Positions 18,184 through 27,518 of a stretch of 64,000 bases of DNA are shown piece by piece. The DNA lies in assembly GCA_965224205.1 (NCBI GenBank), contig CBDCYN010000011.1, positions 1 to 64,000 of the forward strand. Reading direction: 5' to 3'. This DNA comes from CBDCYN01 sp965224205. Lineage in GTDB: Bacteria > Planctomycetota > Phycisphaerae > Phycisphaerales > Phycisphaeraceae. The notes below the pieces were generated by a model. That model had not been told where the DNA came from and did not search any database. It was given only the letters and a program-made list of their open reading frames with translations. The position numbers and the translations under genes are program-made. Within the stretch, counting starts at the first letter, position 1, and each line of letters starts with the position of its first letter.

Positions 18184-18750
18184 CTACACCTCCTCGATCT
18201 CCTTGGTTTTGGCTTCAACCGCAGTGCTGGCCTGGCTTTCGTACTTTTTAAGCAAGTCCTGGATCTCGGTTTTGACGGACTCGGCTTCGTCTTCGCTGAT
18301 GTGCTGGGTCTTGTCCTTGAGAACCTGGTCGACGTGCTTGTTGGCATCACGTCGGGCGTTGCGGATCGCGACCTTGGCCTGCTCGCCCATCTGTTTGCAC
18401 GACGCGATGAGCTGCTGGCGACGATCGCCGGTTAGCGGAGGCATGTTCAGGCGGATCTGCTTCCCCTCGTTGAGCGGGTTGAGGCCCAGCCCCGAAGAGG
18501 TGATCCCTTTGAGGATGTCCTGCATCGCCGAGGCGTCGAACGGCTTGATCAAAAGCTGCGTCGGCTCGGGGACGCTGATCAGCGCCAGCTGCCGCAGATC
18601 GGTCTGCGAGCCGTAATAATCGATCTTGATGTACTCGACCAGCCCGGTGGACGCTCGGCCGGTGCGCACCCCGCGGAGTTCATTCTTGAGGTAGTCGACC
18701 GCTTTTTCCATCGCTTCCTCAGCGGTGAGTAGGATTTCGTCAAGGTCCAT
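18184..18750 (-). CDS. frr: Ribosome recycling factor
   Basis: This 188-residue cytosolic factor splits post-termination 70S ribosomes together with EF-G. It is full length, with the conserved helical-arm residues LRGVRTGRAS near residue 30, VPEPTQLLIKPFD and the segment NMPPLTGDRRQQL. The ATG at 18750 follows AGGGGAAAC. It lies downstream of pyrH on the same strand (121 bp gap), the usual bacterial pyrH-frr order; rpsB and tsf, often upstream, are not adjacent here. IS630 copy C sits 130 bp beyond its stop. Confidence 0.97.
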   Translation of the reverse strand: MDLDEILLTAEEAMEKAVDYLKNELRGVRTGRASTGLVEYIKIDYYGSQTDLRQLALISVPEPTQLLIKPFDASAMQDILKGITSSGLGLNPLNEGKQIRLNMPPLTGDRRQQLIASCKQMGEQAKVAIRNARRDANKHVDQVLKDKTQHISEDEAESVKTEIQDLLKKYESQASTAVEAKTKEIEEV

Positions 18751-18871
18751 GCGTTTCCCCTGAGATCGAGATTCCAAGCCAACCGGGATGATCCGTGCAT
18801 TATCTTAGTGTGGTGAGGGGATTCGTGCTGCAGTGGATCCCGGGCTGGGAGCACCCCATCCGAGCCATGGG

Positions 18872-19642
18872 TCAGCCGTGGGTGACGCGGGTCCCGTGCG
18901 GTTTGCCGCTGACGACCGCGGAGATATGGCCGGGGGTTTTCATGTTGAACACCACGATTGGGATGTCGTGGTCCATGCACATGGTGAACGCGGTGAGGTC
19001 CATGACCTGAAGCTTCTGATCGATCGCTTCGCGGAAGGACAGGGTCGTGTACCGCGTGGCGTCGGGGTGTTGGTTGGGGTCTTTGTCGTAGATCCCGTCG
19101 ACCTTGGTCGCCTTGAGCAGGGCGTCGGCCGCGATCTCGGTGGCCCGTAGCGCCGCGGCGGTGTCGGTGGTAAAAAACGGGTTGCCGGTGCCGGCGGCGA
19201 AGATCACCACCCTGCCTTTTTCGAGGTGACGGATCGCCCGGCCGCGGATGAACGACTCGGCGACGGCGGTGAGGTTGATCGCGCTAAGCATCCTGGCCGG
19301 CTGGCCGATCTTCTCGAGGGTTTCCTTCAGGGCTAGGCCGTTGATCACCGTCCCGAGCATGCCCATGTAGTCGGCGGTGGCCTGGGGGATATGACCCTGT
19401 TTAGCCAGCGCCGCGCCGCGGATGATGTTGCCCCCACCGACCACGACCGCCAGCTGGGTGCCCAGCTGCGCAGCGGCGGCGATTTCCCGGGCGATGAGCT
19501 GCAACTCGTCGCCATCAATCCCGAACCCATCGGGCCGGCAGAAAGCCTCACCGCTGATCTTAAGCAGCACCCGGTGGTAATAGGGTTTAGGGTCCGACCC
19601 CTGGCTGGCTTGTCCGGGTTGTTGTCCTGCGATCGTGGTCAT
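18872..19642 (-). CDS. pyrH: UMP kinase
   Basis: This 256-residue protein phosphorylates UMP to UDP and belongs to the amino-acid kinase fold. Visible motifs are LLKISGEAF (phosphate-binding lysine), VVGGGNIIRG, the segment TADYMGMLGTVINGLAL, and GTGNPFFTTDTAAALRA, which is highly diagnostic of bacterial PyrH. The first 20 residues (to KPYYHRV) are a low-complexity extension, so translation may start slightly downstream. It forms an operon with frr. With pyrG at 25.7-27.5 kb it supplies the UTP/CTP pathway. Confidence 0.96.
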   Translation of the reverse strand: MTTIAGQQPGQASQGSDPKPYYHRVLLKISGEAFCRPDGFGIDGDELQLIAREIAAAAQLGTQLAVVVGGGNIIRGAALAKQGHIPQATADYMGMLGTVINGLALKETLEKIGQPARMLSAINLTAVAESFIRGRAIRHLEKGRVVIFAAGTGNPFFTTDTAAALRATEIAADALLKATKVDGIYDKDPNQHPDATRYTTLSFREAIDQKLQVMDLTAFTMCMDHDIPIVVFNMKTPGHISAVVSGKPHGTRVTHG

Positions 19643-20392
19643 CTCGTAGGGGGCTCCGAGCGGGTAACATTACGCTATCACTTGTAACTATACCGCCGTC
19701 GCGTAACTTTGTCCGATCGGTCACCAAGCAGGAATCGATGGCGGTCACCTCAAAATAATCTGTGATAAGGACAAATTTTTCAGGGGATCTTGAGAGGCGG
19801 TTGGCCAATTTTAGGGTCCGGCTGATATGCCACGCGGTGTATTGGATCCGCGATGTGTACAACACATCAAAAACTTACCCACAGGGCCTAAACTCCATCC
19901 GTCAGCTCACCTACCCAACCCTAATCATCTACGAACACCAGATCGGCGTGTCGAAGCTTAAAGGGGGTCGAGATCGGATTCAAAGGGCACGAAGAGCAAT
20001 GTTTTTTAGAAGTCACAATTACCTAATTTTACAGCATCTAAACAACCGCAACCGATAAACACATCACCGAATGGTCATTTATACCCAGTTTGCGATTGAG
20101 TCATATTGAATCATTTTGATTGTCTGGAACAATTATTTTCATCCAAAAGGATCGTTAACTTTAATCTATTGTAATAGATAGCTGTTTTTGCCTTGTACGA
20201 TCCGAGTGTCGCCTCCTGGACTGAGGGACGGGTTTAACGCCTTGAAGCGGCAATGTCGAGATGGCTATCGCTAGGAGATGAGCGAAACAATCTGGAGAAA
20301 TAAGAGATCGTAAGGTCTGAATGATTCACTGAGGGCAATGTTAAGGCATCGGGGCCATGTATCTGCCCCCTTTGCTCCGTAGGATTCATTCC
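19643..20392. other. AT-rich intergenic region with a palindrome
   Basis: About 750 bp, clearly AT-rich from 19980 to 20220. No supported gene. A 16-bp palindrome ATCTATTGTAATAGAT lies at 20164-20179 and looks like an operator or small hairpin. The region should contain the pyrH promoter (leftward) and the PilZ promoter (rightward). Confidence 0.5.
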
Positions 20393-20866
20393 ATGATAAC
20401 GACCGATCAGCGTCACGGACGACGGTTCCCGATCTCGCGCCCAGCCAAGCTCCGCTGCTTACAAACCGGTAAGTACATGGCCGGGCGGACGCGCAACATC
20501 TCCACCACCGGAGCGATGCTCGAGGTCGATCGCCCCACGCTCTTGGTCAGTGGCCAGCGCCTCGCGGTGGGGGTGGCCTGGACCCGCAAAGACAACCTCC
20601 TGCACACCGAACACCTCATCCACGCCACGGTCGTCCGCAGCCTCGCGCTAGACAAGATCCAGCACGTCGCGGTCCAGTTCGACCAGCCGTTATCACTGGC
20701 TCAAGCGTATTGGATCCGTCATCCCGGCCCTCCTCCGCGCGCAAGACAGACACGCGGACCGCCGCCTTCTAGAGCAGATTGCGACAATATTTGCCACGCG
20801 TTTCGCAGTGGTTTTATCGCGGGTCGTAGAAAAACAAGCCTTGATTCTGACCGTGAGTATGGATGA
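20393..20866 (+). CDS. PilZ-domain protein with MITE-derived C-terminus
   Basis: The N-terminal part is a PilZ domain, which binds c-di-GMP: RRFPISRPAKLRC supplies the RxxxR-type motif and the segment TRNISTTGAMLEV supplies the (D/N)xSxxG motif (NISTTG). ATG 20393 begins MITTDQRHGRR. From codon 127 onward the coding sequence lies inside a 122-bp MITE (20772-20893), so the last 31 residues are transposon sequence. Removing the MITE and one TA leaves an in-frame continuation of about 60 codons (SRLVPGCGRW...), but that extension has no recognisable domain. The PilZ fold itself is complete, so function is plausible. Confidence 0.8.
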   Translation: MITTDQRHGRRFPISRPAKLRCLQTGKYMAGRTRNISTTGAMLEVDRPTLLVSGQRLAVGVAWTRKDNLLHTEHLIHATVVRSLALDKIQHVAVQFDQPLSLAQAYWIRHPGPPPRARQTRGPPPSRADCDNICHAFRSGFIAGRRKTSLDSDREYG

Positions 20867-20893
20867 GGTGGCAGAAAATCACGCAATCTGCTC
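20772..20893. mobile_element. 122-bp IS630-type MITE inside the PilZ gene
   Basis: Perfect 12-bp terminal repeats GAGCAGATTGCG/CGCAATCTGCTC, with TA at 20770-20771 and 20894-20895. It has no transposase. The termini resemble those of IS630 copy D (GAGCATATTGCG), its likely mobilising partner. Confidence 0.85.
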
Positions 20894-20895
20894 TA

Positions 20896-21335
20896 GCCGT
20901 TTAGTCCCAGGGTGTGGGCGGTGGATTATTTGTGGATTTACGCACCTGGCAGGCCCTATGGGAAAGGTAATCCACGACAAAGCCCCAACGGCGGCAGCGG
21001 TGGGTCGGGTGCGTCAACATAGTCGAGACAGCCTAGGGACGTTGGCCCGGCGGTATGACCTCCCCCCAGCCGAAGAAACGTGACCACGTACACGATGCCC
21101 CCATGAGGCCCACGTAGCTGGCGGTCCACGGTGCTCACCAGCCGGTGAATCAGCCCGCGGACACGCCTTCGCGTCGGGCCCACACCGCGGTACCATAGCA
21201 AGCTAAAACCTGAATCCCCTCTCGATCCAGAGCGGGGTGATAATCCAGCTATGACCACCCGTAACCATCGGTGGGTTAACAACCTGGAGGCGGATCAGGC
21301 GTGCTTTGGGCTCTCGATTCATCATTGGCGGGCGT
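20896..21335. other. Intergenic region
   Basis: No supported gene. It may include the severed 3' end of the PilZ reading frame (to 21083) and the promoter of the next gene. Confidence 0.4.
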
Positions 21336-22400
21336 ATGGACCCTATCACTCAAGGTTTGCTCGGGGCCGCTGCGGCCCAGGCGGCGTGCGGCAAGTCGTT
21401 GGGGCGTCGCGCCGCGGTCGTTGGCTTCATCGGAGGCACATTGGCCGACGCTGACGTATTCCTTTCAGCGTGGTCCGACCCCGCCCACCCCCAGGAGCTT
21501 CACCGCCATTTCACGCACGCACTGGCGTTTATCCCGGTCGGGGGCCTGATCGCGGCGACACCTTTTTTTGTGAAGCGGTGGTACCGTGACCGCGCCAGGG
21601 CGGTGTTGTGGGCCGCGACGCTGGCGTACGCCACACACGGGCTGCTGGACTGCATGACCAGCTACGGTACGCACTGGCTGTGGCCGTTCACGGACGCCCG
21701 GTCGTCGTGGGACGTGATCTCGATCATCGATCCGGTGTTCACCGGGGTGCTGCTGGTCGCGCTGATGGCGGCGATGATACTCAAACGATCCAAGCCGGCA
21801 GCGGTCGGGTTGATGATGGTCTGCGCCTATTTGGGGTGGGGGGTGATTCAGCACGCCAGGGCGTCGGCTGCGATTGCACGGGTCGCGGCGTACCGGGGGC
21901 ACGGGGTCGAGCGGATCCGGGCGATGCCGACCTTGGGGAACCTGATCGTGTGGCGGGGGTTGTACGTGTCGCACGGTTCTATCTACGTGGTAGCGGTGAG
22001 AACGCCGGTGTTCGCAGCCTCGACCGTACGAGAGGGCGGGGCGGCGGAGGTGTTTGTCCCCCGGTCTCTCCCGGCATCCACCCCGCAGCGACAACACGTG
22101 GTGGACGTACTCGAAAGGTTTAACCTATTTGCAGATGGTTACTTAACCAAGATATATTCGGGATCGAACCTGATCATCGCTGACCTTCGCTACTCGTTAG
22201 ACTCTGCGGGTCTTACTCCGCTATGGGGCATCCGTCTCGATCCGGTTGACCCGGACGACCCTCTGGCGTGGGGCTCTTTCGGTGTTGACCGTCGCCGCGC
22301 GTTACGGCTGCTGCGAGATGAAGTCCTGGGGCGTCGTGAGGGCTTTCACCCCTTGCCCGCCCGGCTTCCGATCCCGCCGACAGATCCGCCGCCGCGCTGA
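21336..22400 (+). CDS. YdjM/DUF457-family membrane protein (LexA-binding-like metal-dependent hydrolase family)
   Basis: About 354 residues. The N-terminus MDPITQGLLGAAAAQAA is typical of the YdjM (PF04307) family, followed by ADADVF, HRHFTHAL (metal-binding His residues) and ATHGLLDCMTSYGTHWLWPF. At least four hydrophobic segments lie in the first 190 residues, so it should be an inner-membrane protein; the C-terminal 170 residues are soluble. The family is annotated as metal-dependent hydrolases, but the reaction is not established. ATG 21336 is chosen at the family start; an upstream in-frame start at 21306 adds ten atypical residues. Confidence 0.85.
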   Translation: MDPITQGLLGAAAAQAACGKSLGRRAAVVGFIGGTLADADVFLSAWSDPAHPQELHRHFTHALAFIPVGGLIAATPFFVKRWYRDRARAVLWAATLAYATHGLLDCMTSYGTHWLWPFTDARSSWDVISIIDPVFTGVLLVALMAAMILKRSKPAAVGLMMVCAYLGWGVIQHARASAAIARVAAYRGHGVERIRAMPTLGNLIVWRGLYVSHGSIYVVAVRTPVFAASTVREGGAAEVFVPRSLPASTPQRQHVVDVLERFNLFADGYLTKIYSGSNLIIADLRYSLDSAGLTPLWGIRLDPVDPDDPLAWGSFGVDRRRALRLLRDEVLGRREGFHPLPARLPIPPTDPPPR

Positions 22401-22431
22401 GCCGATTTCTTATCCTTGTCACAGGAGGGCT

Positions 22432-23127
22432 ATGATTGCATCCATGAGAGTTTTCGCTATCGGTGATATCCACGGCTGCCTGATCGCGTTCGAAACCCTT
22501 CTGGATGTGGTGGGGCCCAACAGCGACGATCTGATCGTGACCCTCGGGGATTACGTCGATCGCGGGCTCGATACCGCCGGCGTCCTGGACCGGCTGATCC
22601 GCCTTCAAGAAACGCACCAGCTCGTGGCGCTAAGGGGGAATCATGATTCGATGATGCTCAACGCGGCCGTGGATGTGGGCGAGCTGGAGGTGTGGTGCGC
22701 GATGGGCGGTCAATCCACGCTCGATTCGTACCCTGGGTCGCGGCTGCGGAACGTGCCCGAAGACCACTGGTGGTTCCTGCGGGATTATTGTATCGATTGG
22801 CACGAGACACAGACCCACCTGTTCGTGCACGGCCACGTCGAGCCGGACCTGGCGATGAAGCACCAATCGGTCGCCACGCTCCACTGGAAAAAGATCTACG
22901 ACTGCCAGCCCCATAGCTCCGGCAAGACCGTGATCTGCGGCCACACCCGCCAGCGTGATGGGCTGCCGTTGGATCTGGGTCACACGATCTGTATCGATAC
23001 CGGCCCAGCCAACGGGGGGTGGTTAACCTGTCTTGAGGTGGATACGGGCAAGATCTGGCAGACCGACGAAGCGGGGGGTTCTCGGGCGATGCACCGTGGG
23101 GATCTGGCCACTGGATCGGGGAGTTGA
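22432..23127 (+). CDS. Serine/threonine-type metallophosphatase (PPP family)
   Basis: This 231-residue calcineurin-like phosphoesterase has all phosphatase motifs: GDIHGC, GDYVDRG, GNHD, and the later His motifs in VHGHVEP and CGHTRQRDG. It is close in size to bacterial PrpA/ApaH-type protein phosphatases and is expected to use two Mn/Fe ions. The ribosome site GGAGG (22424-22428) supports a start at 22432 or 22444. It lies 31 bp after the YdjM-like gene and is probably co-transcribed. IS630 copy D begins 78 bp beyond its stop. Confidence 0.93.
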   Translation: MIASMRVFAIGDIHGCLIAFETLLDVVGPNSDDLIVTLGDYVDRGLDTAGVLDRLIRLQETHQLVALRGNHDSMMLNAAVDVGELEVWCAMGGQSTLDSYPGSRLRNVPEDHWWFLRDYCIDWHETQTHLFVHGHVEPDLAMKHQSVATLHWKKIYDCQPHSSGKTVICGHTRQRDGLPLDLGHTICIDTGPANGGWLTCLEVDTGKIWQTDEAGGSRAMHRGDLATGSGS

Positions 23128-23256
23128 CCTGTTTTTGACGTCTTGATGCTTCCCGTCCGTGACGGGGGTTCCACGTTCGGTCAATGTCTCAGCTGCCCGC
23201 CGTTAGAGCATATTGCGTGAATATTCTTGATAGCCACAGGATTCAAAGCAGTCGTC

Positions 23257-24729
23257 CCTGAAAAAGCCCTTTTTTATGCGGCGGCGAGGCGTTGGGTGGT
23301 GGGTGGGATCGGGTTGAGGGCGGTGCGGATCATTTCGAGCAACCAACGTCGCCAGGCGCATGGCAACAGCCGCAGGAGTTTGCGGAAGTTGGCCCCGGCG
23401 GCGGCGAGGATCACGTTCATCGCGTCTCCTACCAACCCCTTGAGATAGCAGCGGCCCATGCGGTGGTCATGTTTGGCGTGACCGATCTTCGGCTCAATGG
23501 CGCTTCGACGCTTTCGGCGTTTGCGTTGCGTCGAGGTCAGGCTCTTTGAGCGACTGCCTGCCAGGTGGACCGTGGTTGGTCCGCCATAATCATGGCCGCG
23601 GTAACCCCGGTCCACGTACGCGTCGCTCAGCGTCACGCCCGTGATCGATTCGACCTGATCCAAGGCCCGGCTCAATGTGTGCCCGTCGTAAGGGTTTGCT
23701 TCGCACAGCATCGCCCCGACAAACCAATCATGGCGATTCGTTGTCGCCAGCGAGACCTTCTGGCCAAACTCATATCGCTTGTGCGCTTTGCCCTTGCTGA
23801 TGCACCGCACCTCCGGCTCGTGCAACGAATACAGCTTGTTGGAATCACCCTGACGCTGGTCCCGTAAACGTTGACACTGGGCCAGCAACGCCTTGAGTGG
23901 TTCGGTTAATGTCCCGGCTTTCCGCCGCACGTCGCGGATCAATCGGCCCGCCCATGTCCGCATCTTGCGCAGCTCTCGCCGCATCCGCTTGAACTGTCGA
24001 GCGTGGGCGTAACGACTAGCCTTGACCGACGCCCGCTTGGCCACACGCACGTACGACTGACGCAGCGCGATGCCGCTTGCTTTCGCCGCCCGGCCCAGCT
24101 TCACGATCGCTTTGTACAGCAGCTTCGAGTCCGTCGGATGCGTGATGTTTTTCTCCTGCACCGTCGTGTCCACGTTCACCTGCTTCATCTCGCGTTCGGG
24201 CAGGTGCTTTTGTTCGACCGCCACCGACACCGTCTGTTGGAGCAACACCTGTAGCTTCTCTTGACCCACACGCTGACGCCACTTGGTCATGCTCGTGGGG
24301 TGGATCGGGCACTTGTGCTGGAGATGCGTGTAGCCGCAGAAATATTGCCAATACGGGTTCTCGACCCACCGGGCCACGACCGACTCGTCCGACTCATTGA
24401 ACGCGTGTTTGAGATAGTGCAGCCCCACCATCAGCCGGGTGGCCTTGGCTGGGACGCCCTGGTCGGGGCTGGAGCAATCCCGAAACGCCGCATCGAATGC
24501 ATCCCAATCGATCTGCCCAGCGAGTTGGACCAGCGGATGCTTGGGGTTGAGCAGCTGATCGAAGTGGGCCTGGAACAACTCAAAGGCGTCACGCGGGCTG
24601 GGCTGGGGCGTCATCGGTGCTCCTCAAATTGCAAGGTTTCGGCTGATCCAATCGCCAATCCTTGCAATCTAACACACCACATCCACACCGAAAACCCCGT
24701 CAAAACCAGCCTCTCGAGGGTTATTCAGG
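23257..24729 (-). mobile_element. IS5-superfamily element nested in IS630 copy D
   Basis: About 1.47 kb. Its ends read CCTGAAAAAGCCC and the complement of CCTGAATAACCCT, an imperfect inverted repeat; exact ends are uncertain by a few bases and no clear target duplication is visible. It carries one full-length transposase gene. Confidence 0.78.
23274..24614 (-). CDS. IS5-superfamily DDE transposase (DUF772 type)
   Basis: This 446-residue protein appears full length. The N-terminus (HPLVQLAGQIDWDAFDAAF, GVPAKATRLMVGLHYLKHAF) is the DUF772 domain; the Asp of VNVDTTVQEK is the first catalytic residue, DAYVDRGYRGHDY supplies the second and the IEPKIGHAKHDHRMGRCYLKG region the Glu. A long basic insertion of about 100 residues (KRASVKASRYAHARQFKRM...) separates the first two, a feature of the IS5-group proteins with VDTTVQEK. 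I cannot assign it firmly to a subgroup. Because its frame is intact, it may still be active. Confidence 0.88.
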   Translation of the reverse strand: MTPQPSPRDAFELFQAHFDQLLNPKHPLVQLAGQIDWDAFDAAFRDCSSPDQGVPAKATRLMVGLHYLKHAFNESDESVVARWVENPYWQYFCGYTHLQHKCPIHPTSMTKWRQRVGQEKLQVLLQQTVSVAVEQKHLPEREMKQVNVDTTVQEKNITHPTDSKLLYKAIVKLGRAAKASGIALRQSYVRVAKRASVKASRYAHARQFKRMRRELRKMRTWAGRLIRDVRRKAGTLTEPLKALLAQCQRLRDQRQGDSNKLYSLHEPEVRCISKGKAHKRYEFGQKVSLATTNRHDWFVGAMLCEANPYDGHTLSRALDQVESITGVTLSDAYVDRGYRGHDYGGPTTVHLAGSRSKSLTSTQRKRRKRRSAIEPKIGHAKHDHRMGRCYLKGLVGDAMNVILAAAGANFRKLLRLLPCAWRRWLLEMIRTALNPIPPTTQRLAAA

Positions 24730-25254
24730 GGCGTGAACGGCTCGCAGGGCGTCGGCGATGACCTCGGTCAGCGTGTCCAACGTCTTGGCCCCCACGCGAC
24801 ACAGCCACGCCTTGACCTTCGACCACAACTTCTCGATCGGGTTCAGGTCCGGCGAATACGGCGGCAGATACCACGCCTCAGCCCCCGCCGCCTCGATCGC
24901 CTCACGCACACCCTTGACCTTGTGGCTCGACAGGTTGTCCATCACCACGATGTCGCCGCGACGCAACGCCGGGGCCAGGCACTGTTGGGTGTAGGCCAGG
25001 AACGTCTCGCTGTTCATCGGCCCGTCGAGCACGATCGTCGCGTCTTGAACCACCCCCTCGAGTCGGATGACGCTAAGCATCGTCACCGTTTTCCAATGGC
25101 CGTGGGGCGTGTGATCGACGCAACGTTGACCCATCGACGACCAGCCATACCGACGCGTCATGTTCGTCTTGGCTCCGGATTCATCGAGAAACACCCGACT
25201 CCCCGGATCGATGAACCGACGGGCGATCGTGAAGTTTCGGCGACGATCGACCAC
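24721..25254 (-). pseudogene. IS630 transposase ORF B, copy D, C-terminally truncated
   Basis: The DDE residues are intact (FLDESGAKTNM, VVMDNLSSHKV, NPIEKLWSKVKAWL), but the protein stops at RAVHAPE where the IS5-like element entered, losing about 17 residues compared with copy C. The frame is open upstream through KKKSLIAAEQDRPDV to the frameshift region near 25290. Confidence 0.85.
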
Positions 25255-25280
25255 GTCGGGTCGATCTTGCTCGGCGGCGA

Positions 25281-25616
25281 TCAGCGACTTCTTTTTAAGG
25301 ATAGCCCCAGCCGCTTCAACGCCCGACAGACGGTGGACTCCACCACGGGGACACTCAGCCTCGCCATCAATTGTTTGGCGGTGATGCCCGGCTGCGCCGC
25401 GACCGCTTGACGCATCCGCTGCTCATCGTCCGCCGTGAGCTTCACCGATCCCTTGGGCCCCGGTGTGCCCGCCATCAACTCGCCGCCACGGGCCCGATCT
25501 GGCCAATCACGCACCGTCGGCCACGTGACGGAAAACCGCCGTGCCACCGATGCGATCGAGTCCCCCGATTCCACCGCCGCCACCACACGCTGCCGCAAGT
25601 CCATCGAATACGCCAT
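25281..25616 (-). CDS. IS630 transposase ORF A (HTH domain), copy D
   Basis: This 111-residue protein starts MAYSMDLRQRVVAAVESGDS and ends SLKRSR. GGAGGC lies upstream of ATG 25616. It would fuse to ORF B by -1 frameshifting at TTAAAAAGAAG. Confidence 0.87.
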   Translation of the reverse strand: MAYSMDLRQRVVAAVESGDSIASVARRFSVTWPTVRDWPDRARGGELMAGTPGPKGSVKLTADDEQRMRQAVAAQPGITAKQLMARLSVPVVESTVCRALKRLGLSLKRSR

Positions 25617-25679
25617 GACGAGGCCTCCTTGCCATAAATCATGCTTATCGACTATTCAAGATTAATTACGCCAGTTGCT

Positions 25680-27518
25680 CTAGTTGGTGACGGCCTGGGC
25701 CGGTTGTGGCCGCAGCCAGCGGTCGGTGATCTGGTCGCGCGGGGCGTCGGGGCAGGCACGACGGATGGCCGCCGCAACCACGCCCGCGAACAACGGCGCT
25801 GGCCGCATCGGCCGGCCGGTGAATTCCGGGTGGTACTGGGCGCCGAGGTAAAACGGGTGCTGCTTCTGGGGCAGCTCCAGGATCTGCATGATCGGCTGCT
25901 TGGGGTGGCGGCCCGAGAAGATCAACCCGTGTTGCTGGAGCTGATCGGTGTACCGGGGGTCGACCTCGTACCGGTGGCGGAACCGTTCGCGGACCGTTTC
26001 GGCTTCGCCGTAGAGGAACGACGCTAGGGTAGCGGGGGTGATCCGCACGTTTTTGCCGCCCAGGCGCATATTCCCGCCGAGCCCCTCGATCTTCTTCTGC
26101 TCGGGCAAAATGTCGATGACCGGGTGCGGGCAATCGGGGTGGAACTCGCTGCTGCCGGCTTGATTAAGGCCGCACACGTGGCGGGCAAACTCGATGACGG
26201 CCACCTGGAACCCGAGGCAGATCCCCAGGTACGGCAGGCGGTGGGTGCGGCAATATTGGGCGCACGTGATTTTGCCCTCGACCCCGCGGTGCCCGAACCC
26301 GCCGGGGACGATGACCGCGTGCACGTCTTGGAGCCAAGCGGTGACTTGATCCGCATCTACCTGGGTGGTATCGAGCCAGCGGGTGTCGATCTCAGCCGAC
26401 AGGTGCGCCCCGGCATGCTCGAGGGCCTTGTCGATCGACGCATAGGCGTCCCGCAAAGCCGCGTACTTGCCGGTGATCCCGATCTTGACTTGGTACTTGG
26501 ACGTGGCGTTCAGACGGGCGGTGAACTGCCGCCATTCTTCACGGCTGCGGTCTTCGTGGATCTGATCGACCCGGCCGTGTAGGTCGAGGATGCTAAGGAT
26601 CTCCCGGTCGAGGCTCGCTTCGCGCATCGCGTCGGGGATGGTGTAGATCGAGGCACGGTCGTGCATCGAGAAGACCCGGCTCATGGGGACGTTGGAGAAC
26701 ATCGCGATCTTCTGCCTGGCCGATTCGCTCACGGGGTTGTGCGCCCGGCAGCTGACGATCTGCGGCTGGATTCCGGCTTCCATCAGCTTCTTGAGGCCCA
26801 GCTGTGCGGCTTTGGATTTCTGCTCGCCCAGGGCGTGGGGCTCGATCACGTAGGTCAGGGCCACGAAGCAGACGCTCGACGGGCCCTCTTCAAAAGCGAG
26901 CTCACGCAGGGCTTCGATGTAGAACCCGTTTTCGTAGTCCCCGGCGGTGCCGCCGACCTCGACGAATACGACGTCGGCCTGCTGCTTGACCGCCAGCTGG
27001 CGCAGCTGGTGCTTCACCTCGCCGGTGACGTGGGGGATCATCTGCACGTCGCGGCCCAGGTACTGGCCGAGGCGCTCCTTATCGAGGACGCGCCGGAAGA
27101 TCTGCCCGCTGGTCACGAAATTGTCGCGGGTGAGGTCCTGGTCGAGCATGCGCTCGTACGTGCCCAGGTCCATGTCGGTTTCGAACCCATCGTCGAGGAC
27201 GAACACCTCGCCGTGACGGTACGGGTTAAGCGTCCCGGAGTCGATGTTGAGGTACCCCTCCATCTTGATCGGGGCGACGGATAGCCCCTTGCCTTTAAGC
27301 AGTTTGGCCACCGAGCTGGAAAAGATGCCTTTGCCCAATCCGCTCATGACCGTGCCGATGACGACGACGTACTTGTGGCGGCCCCGCTCATAGCCGGGGG
27401 GAATCGGGTTATAGAATTCAGACTCCGCGGTCTGGTGGCCGGCGTCCGTGAGCAGCTGATGGGTCGTGGGGAATTGGCTGGGGGGTAGGGTGACGGGGGT
27501 GAGAACTTCGTCAGGCAT
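25680..27518 (-). CDS. pyrG: CTP synthase
   Basis: 612 residues: it converts UTP plus glutamine and ATP to CTP. The N-terminal amidoligase domain starts at KYVVVIGTVMSGLGKGIFSSS (P-loop GLGKG) and includes the segment KMEGYLNIDSGTLNPYRHGE and FVEVGGTAGDYEN. The C-terminal glutaminase has PGGFGHRG, LGICLGFQ (catalytic Cys) and QYHPEF (catalytic His). An atypical N-terminal extension of about 48 residues precedes the family start. The stop codon TAG is composed of the target TA plus the first base of IS630 copy D; before insertion it would have been TAA. The enzyme is therefore unaffected. Confidence 0.97.
   Translation of the reverse strand: MPDEVLTPVTLPPSQFPTTHQLLTDAGHQTAESEFYNPIPPGYERGRHKYVVVIGTVMSGLGKGIFSSSVAKLLKGKGLSVAPIKMEGYLNIDSGTLNPYRHGEVFVLDDGFETDMDLGTYERMLDQDLTRDNFVTSGQIFRRVLDKERLGQYLGRDVQMIPHVTGEVKHQLRQLAVKQQADVVFVEVGGTAGDYENGFYIEALRELAFEEGPSSVCFVALTYVIEPHALGEQKSKAAQLGLKKLMEAGIQPQIVSCRAHNPVSESARQKIAMFSNVPMSRVFSMHDRASIYTIPDAMREASLDREILSILDLHGRVDQIHEDRSREEWRQFTARLNATSKYQVKIGITGKYAALRDAYASIDKALEHAGAHLSAEIDTRWLDTTQVDADQVTAWLQDVHAVIVPGGFGHRGVEGKITCAQYCRTHRLPYLGICLGFQVAVIEFARHVCGLNQAGSSEFHPDCPHPVIDILPEQKKIEGLGGNMRLGGKNVRITPATLASFLYGEAETVRERFRHRYEVDPRYTDQLQQHGLIFSGRHPKQPIMQILELPQKQHPFYLGAQYHPEFTGRPMRPAPLFAGVVAAAIRRACPDAPRDQITDRWLRPQPAQAVTN

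Larger units (their letters stand above)
23206..25680 (-). mobile_element. IS630-family copy D, interrupted by a second insertion sequence
   Basis: Outer ends: GAGCATATTGCGTGAATA at 23206 (after TA 23204-23205) and the complement of GAGCAACTGGCGTAATTAAT ending at 25680 (before TA 25681-25682). Aligning it with copy C shows continuity between 23206-23255 and 24730 onward, with about 10 bp lost, so an IS5-like element is nested near the 3' end of ORF B. The element lies exactly in the pyrG stop codon (see findings). Confidence 0.85.
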
